Origin: Pseudomonas putida
GTDB taxonomy: Bacteria; Pseudomonadota; Gammaproteobacteria; Pseudomonadales; Pseudomonadaceae
Assembly (NCBI RefSeq): GCF_028682175.1
Contig: NZ_JANHKS010000007.1
Coordinates: 62,001 to 126,000 of the forward strand
DNA: 64,000 nt
Direction: 5' to 3'
Made by a program: the position numbers and the translations under genes. This document shows positions 60,105 through 64,000 of the stretch, in pieces; positions within the stretch are counted from its first letter, which is position 1; every line of letters begins with the position of its first letter. The notes beneath the pieces are model-generated. The model was not told where the DNA came from and made no database searches. It saw nothing but the letters and a program-made list of their open reading frames with translations.

Positions 60105-61589
60105 TTACGCCGCCTTGTACTCTTTCTCAGCCGCTTCGAATCGCGCCTGCATACCCGGCGTCGGCCCTTTGCCCATCAGGCTGAACACCACGATGGCAAT
60201 GCTGGCGAAGATGAAGCCCGGAATGATTTCGTACAGCCCCAGCAGTTCGAAATGCTTCCACAGCACCACCGTGATCGCACCCACCAGAATCCCGGCCAGC
60301 GCACCGTTGCGGGTCATGCCTTTCCAGATCACGGAGATCAGCACCACCGGCCCGAACGCTGCACCGAAGCCTGCCCAGGCGTAGCTCACCAGGCCCAGCA
60401 CGCGGTTTTCCGGGTTGGCGGCCAGCGCAATGGCGATCAGCGCCACCAGCAACACCATCGCCCGGCCCACCCAGACCAGCTCAAGTTGCGAAGCGCCTTT
60501 GCGCAGGAAGGCCTTGTAGAAGTCCTCGGTCAGGGCACTGGAGCACACCAGCAACTGGCAGCTCAGGGTACTCATGACCGCCGCCAGAATGGCCGACAGC
60601 AACACGCCGGCGATCCACGGGTTGAACAGGATCTTCGCCAGCTCGATGAACACCCGCTCGTGGTTTTCGGTTACCGGAACCGCCATGTCTGGGTGCGCCG
60701 AGAAATAGGCGATCCCGAAGAAGCCCACCGCCACGGTGCCGCCCAGGCACAGGACCATCCAGGTCATGGAGATACGGCGGGCGTTGGCAATCGACTTGAC
60801 CGAATCCGCCGCCATGAAGCGCGCCAGGATATGCGGCTGGCCGAAGTAGCCCAGGCCCCAGCCCATCAGCGAAATGATGCCGATGAAGGTGGTGTTCTTG
60901 AGCATGTCGAAGTTGGCCGGATCTTTCGCTTCGATGGCCAGGAACGTGGTGTCGACGCCACCGGTGGCCAGCAGGACGATGATCGGCGTGAGAATCAGCG
61001 CGAAAATCATCAGGGTGGCCTGTACGGTATCCGTCCAGCTAACGGCCAGGAAACCGCCGATGAAGGTGTAGGCAATGGTCGCCGCAGCGCCCGCCCACAG
61101 GGCCGACTCGTAGGACATGCCAAAGGTGCTTTCGAACAGGCGCGCGCCTGCGACGATGCCCGAGGCGCAGTAAATGGTGAAGAACACCAGAATCACGATC
61201 GCCGAAATCACCCGCAACAGACCGCTGTTGTCCTCGAAACGGCTGGAAAAGTAATCCGGCAGCGTCAGGGCGTCACCGTTGTGCTCGGTCTGCACCCGCA
61301 GGCGCCCCGCCACGAACAGCCAGTTCAGGTAGGCACCGACGATCAGGCCAATGGCGATCCAGCTTTCCGACAGGCCGGACATGTAGATTGCGCCGGGCAA
61401 GCCCATCAGCAGCCAGCCGCTCATGTCGGAGGCACCCGCCGACAGCGCAGTGACGACGCTGCCCAGGCTGCGGCCACCGAGGATGTAGTCCGAGAGGTTA
61501 TTGGTGGATCGATAGGCCATCAGTCCGATCAGGACCATTGCCGCGATGTAGATCACGAAGGTGATCAGGGTTGGGTTACTGACGCTCAT
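60105..61589 (-). CDS. putP: Sodium/proline symporter PutP
   Basis: A 494-residue sodium:solute symporter with about 13 membrane segments. The start is ATG 61589 ('MSVSNPTLITFVIYIAAMVLIG'); the 61670 frame is an artefact. Sodium/proline site landmarks are 'LGGRSLGSVVTALSAGASDMSGWLLMGLPGA' in TM2 and 'SAILAAVMSTLSCQLLVCSSALTEDFYK' in TM9. It imports proline for catabolism by PutA. Divergent from putA, with shared GTTGCA operator region. Confidence 0.96.
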   Translation of the reverse strand: MSVSNPTLITFVIYIAAMVLIGLMAYRSTNNLSDYILGGRSLGSVVTALSAGASDMSGWLLMGLPGAIYMSGLSESWIAIGLIVGAYLNWLFVAGRLRVQTEHNGDALTLPDYFSSRFEDNSGLLRVISAIVILVFFTIYCASGIVAGARLFESTFGMSYESALWAGAAATIAYTFIGGFLAVSWTDTVQATLMIFALILTPIIVLLATGGVDTTFLAIEAKDPANFDMLKNTTFIGIISLMGWGLGYFGQPHILARFMAADSVKSIANARRISMTWMVLCLGGTVAVGFFGIAYFSAHPDMAVPVTENHERVFIELAKILFNPWIAGVLLSAILAAVMSTLSCQLLVCSSALTEDFYKAFLRKGASQLELVWVGRAMVLLVALIAIALAANPENRVLGLVSYAWAGFGAAFGPVVLISVIWKGMTRNGALAGILVGAITVVLWKHFELLGLYEIIPGFIFASIAIVVFSLMGKGPTPGMQARFEAAEKEYKAA

Positions 61590-61630
61590 TGGGTGTCCAT
61601 GCTTTATATTTTTATGGCAGGGGGCAACGG

Positions 61631-61860
61631 GTTGCACCAAGGGCGCGCATGCTAGACAGAATAGCAACACAGGCGCAACCAGAAGATGAGAATCAGTTGC
61701 ACCCGGATGGGCAAAAAATGTAACCGACTGGTTTTATTAGGCTTTCGGAAAACCGCCGCAGCACGCCGCAACGCCTGATTACAGGGGGCCATCGCCCCAC
61801 TTCGGGGCATGCGTGACGCTTTCTGAAATATTCGGAAAAAACAGGTTGCACCCGGTTGCA
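61631..61860. promoter_or_regulatory. putP-putA control region with four PutA-type GTTGCA sites
   Basis: GTTGCA occurs at 61631-61636, 61696-61701, 61845-61850 and 61855-61860, all on the plus strand and each followed by CC. The last two are spaced ten bases, one helical turn. GTTGCA is the core recognised by the ribbon-helix-helix domain of E. coli PutA. A GCCCC/GGGGC hairpin lies near 61794-61808. The 61590-61932 gap has no credible gene. Proline would relieve repression by drawing PutA to the membrane. Confidence 0.65.
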
Positions 61861-61932
61861 CCCCGTCCGATGCGCAGATAATCTTGGCGGCAACGATAGC
61901 CACGCGAACAGTGGCTCCTATGAGGACAAGAA

Positions 61933-64000
61933 ATGGCCACCACTACTCTGGGCGTCAAACTCGACGACCCGACCCGCGAGCGTTTGAAGGCAGCTGCGCA
62001 GTCCATTGACCGGACCCCGCACTGGCTCATCAAGCAGGCAATCTTCAATTACCTGGAAAAGCTCGAGAGTGGTGCAACCCTCAACGACCTCAATGGCCTG
62101 ACCGGCAAGGATTCCGACGATCAGGGCGACCTGCCGGCCGACAATGGCCACCAGGCGTTCCTCGAATTCGCCGAAAGCATCCTGCCGCAGTCGGTGCTGC
62201 GCGCCGCGATCACTTCCGCCTACCGCCGCCCGGAACCCGAAGTGGTGCCGATGCTGCTGGAACAGGCTCGTCTGGCCCAGCCGATGGCCGACGCCACTCA
62301 TAAACTGGCCGCCTCCATTGCCGAAAAACTGCGCAACCAGAAGAGCGCCGGTGGCCGTGCCGGCATCGTGCAGGGTCTGCTGCAGGAATTCTCATTGTCG
62401 TCGCAGGAAGGCGTGGCGCTGATGTGCCTGGCCGAAGCGCTGCTGCGCATCCCGGACAAAGGCACCCGCGATGCCCTGATCCGCGACAAGATCAGCACCG
62501 GCAACTGGCAACCGCACCTGGGCAACAGCCCATCGCTGTTCGTCAACGCCGCCACCTGGGGCCTGCTGCTGACCGGCAAACTGGTCAGCACCCACAACGA
62601 GGCGGGCCTGACCTCTTCGCTGAGCCGCATCATCGGCAAGTCCGGCGAGCCGATGATCCGCAAGGGCGTCGACATGGCCATGCGCCTGATGGGCGAGCAA
62701 TTCGTGACCGGCGAAACCATTGCCGAAGCCCTGGCCAACGCCAGCAAGTTTGAATCCAAAGGTTTCCGCTACTCCTACGACATGCTCGGCGAAGCCGCAC
62801 TGACCGAGCACGACGCACAGAAATACCTGGCCTCGTACGAACAAGCCATCCACTCCATCGGCAAAGCCTCCCACGGCCGTGGGATCTACGAAGGTCCGGG
62901 CATTTCCATCAAGCTGTCGGCACTGCACCCGCGCTACAGCCGCGCCCAGTACGAGCGCGTCATGGAAGAGCTGTATCCACGCCTGCTGTCGCTGACCCTG
63001 CTGGCCAAGCAGTACGACATCGGCCTGAACATCGACGCCGAAGAGGCCGACCGCCTGGAGCTGTCGCTGGACCTGCTCGAACGCCTGTGTTTCGAACCGC
63101 AACTGGCGGGCTGGAACGGCATCGGCTTCGTGATCCAGGCCTACCAGAAGCGCTGCCCGTACGTGATCGACTACGTGATCGACCTGGCTCGTCGCAGCCG
63201 TCACCGCCTGATGATTCGCCTGGTGAAAGGCGCCTACTGGGACAGCGAGATCAAGCGCGCCCAGGTCGAAGGCCTGGAGGGCTATCCGGTCTACACCCGC
63301 AAGGTGTACACCGACGTTTCCTACATCGCCTGTGCTCGCAAACTGCTGTCGGTGCCGGAAGTCATCTACCCGCAGTTCGCGACTCACAACGCCCACACGC
63401 TGTCGGCTATCTACCACATTGCCGGTCAGAACTATTACCCCGGCCAGTACGAATTCCAGTGCCTCCACGGCATGGGCGAGCCTTTGTACGAGCAGGTTGT
63501 AGGCAAAGTCGCCGATGGCAAGCTGAACCGTCCGTGCCGTGTGTACGCTCCGGTCGGCACCCACGAAACGCTGTTGGCCTACCTGGTGCGTCGCCTGCTG
63601 GAAAACGGCGCCAACACCTCGTTCGTCAACCGAATCGCCGACCAGTCGATCTCCATCCAGGAACTGGTGGCCGATCCGGTGTCCAGCATCGAGCGCATGG
63701 CCACCCAGGAAGGCGGTTTCGGCCTGCCGCATCCGCGCATTCCATTGCCGCGTGACCTGTATGGCAGCGAGCGCGCCAACTCGGCGGGCATCGACATGGC
63801 CAACGAACACCGTCTGGCGTCGCTGTCCTCGGCCCTGCTGGCCACCGCCCACAACGACTGGAAAGCCCTGCCGATGCTGGCGCACCCGGTCAGTGCGGGC
63901 GCTGAAACCCCGGTGCTGAACCCGTCCGACCTGCGTGATGTGGTCGGTCATGTGCAGGAAGCCAGCATCGAAGACGTCGACAACGCCCTGCTCGGCGCAC
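61933..64000 (+). CDS. putA: Proline dehydrogenase / P5C dehydrogenase PutA (5' part)
   Basis: Open from ATG 61933 (GAGG seven bases upstream) to the window end: 689 codons of a protein usually about 1310 residues long. N-terminal ribbon-helix-helix DNA-binding domain ('TTTLGVKLDDPTRERLKAAAQSIDRTPHWLIKQAIFNYLE', residues 3-45), then the PutA arm and the FAD proline dehydrogenase barrel (about 260-610; 'SIKLSALHPRYSRAQ', 'RLMIRLVKGAYWDSEIK', 'YEFQCLHGMGEPLYEQ', 'CRVYAPVGTHETLLAYLVRRLLENGAN'). The aldehyde dehydrogenase half lies beyond the window. The DNA-binding domain makes it its own repressor. Confidence 0.97.
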   Translation, partial: MATTTLGVKLDDPTRERLKAAAQSIDRTPHWLIKQAIFNYLEKLESGATLNDLNGLTGKDSDDQGDLPADNGHQAFLEFAESILPQSVLRAAITSAYRRPEPEVVPMLLEQARLAQPMADATHKLAASIAEKLRNQKSAGGRAGIVQGLLQEFSLSSQEGVALMCLAEALLRIPDKGTRDALIRDKISTGNWQPHLGNSPSLFVNAATWGLLLTGKLVSTHNEAGLTSSLSRIIGKSGEPMIRKGVDMAMRLMGEQFVTGETIAEALANASKFESKGFRYSYDMLGEAALTEHDAQKYLASYEQAIHSIGKASHGRGIYEGPGISIKLSALHPRYSRAQYERVMEELYPRLLSLTLLAKQYDIGLNIDAEEADRLELSLDLLERLCFEPQLAGWNGIGFVIQAYQKRCPYVIDYVIDLARRSRHRLMIRLVKGAYWDSEIKRAQVEGLEGYPVYTRKVYTDVSYIACARKLLSVPEVIYPQFATHNAHTLSAIYHIAGQNYYPGQYEFQCLHGMGEPLYEQVVGKVADGKLNRPCRVYAPVGTHETLLAYLVRRLLENGANTSFVNRIADQSISIQELVADPVSSIERMATQEGGFGLPHPRIPLPRDLYGSERANSAGIDMANEHRLASLSSALLATAHNDWKALPMLAHPVSAGAETPVLNPSDLRDVVGHVQEASIEDVDNALLGA

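Noticed and set aside
60042..61655. A 537-codon plus-strand ORF opposite putP
   Set aside because: His/Gln/Arg-rich shadow of a membrane protein gene; it also runs through a terminator and REP arm.
62392..63951. A long minus-strand ORF opposite putA
   Set aside because: The plus frame reads a clear PutA with RHH and proline dehydrogenase motifs.

Overview
The window looks like chromosomal DNA of a fluorescent-group Pseudomonas (P. fluorescens complex). The basis is high GC, gene content and order matching known Pseudomonas blocks (LPS core, glnE-aceEF-dipA-msrA, gbdR-sdaB-cbcXWV-betIBA), near-identical protein landmarks such as a 490-residue betaine aldehyde dehydrogenase with E252 and C286, and very frequent REP doublets (REPINs). 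There are no rRNA or tRNA genes, phage modules, transposases or CRISPR arrays.

Layout. (1) 126-19835: the LPS core oligosaccharide cluster on the minus strand. It runs from waaF, waaC, waaG and waaP through three more WaaP/InaA-type kinases to the carbamoyltransferase wapO, the glycosyltransferase wapH, mig-14, the deacetylase dnpA and a terminal glycosyltransferase. It is interrupted by one very large plus-strand gene (6590-12670) for a 2026-residue dermonecrotic-toxin-like protein. (2) 20070-31770: glnE, the pyruvate dehydrogenase genes aceE-aceF, the c-di-GMP phosphodiesterase dipA and msrA. (3) 31903-33337: rlmJ, a likely small RNA on the minus strand, and a small conserved unknown. (4) 33451-44399: the choline/glycine betaine block: gbdR, sdaB, the cbcXWV transporter and betI-betB-betA. 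(5) 44601-61589: mixed functions: a divergent TldD/TldE pair, an MFS exporter, dbpA, a HI0933-type flavoprotein, a YccS-type membrane protein, a periplasmic binding protein, ElaA, a small winged-helix protein, a YgjP metallopeptidase, a REC-PAS-GGDEF-EAL protein, a PL7 alginate lyase and putP. (6) 61933-64000: putA, cut by the window end.

How the genes work together. The first block builds and phosphorylates or carbamoylates the inner core of LPS. The choline block imports choline, oxidises it to glycine betaine and feeds serine breakdown. putP and putA are divergent and share a control region with GTTGCA motifs. Regulatory DNA is readable at several places: two helically phased GntR-type operators before aceE, a BetI operator overlapping a -35 element, and four GTTGCA sites between putP and putA.

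The strongest candidates for something undescribed are the large toxin-like protein, which carries a tandem duplication of a Tiki/ChaN-like domain where one copy keeps its His/Glu residues and the other has lost them; a two-hairpin small RNA candidate at 32835-32927; the long UUCG-capped stem-loop between aceE and aceF; and a REPIN present as near-identical inverted copies on both sides of betA. Start codons were re-chosen in many genes from ribosome-binding-site position and family length.
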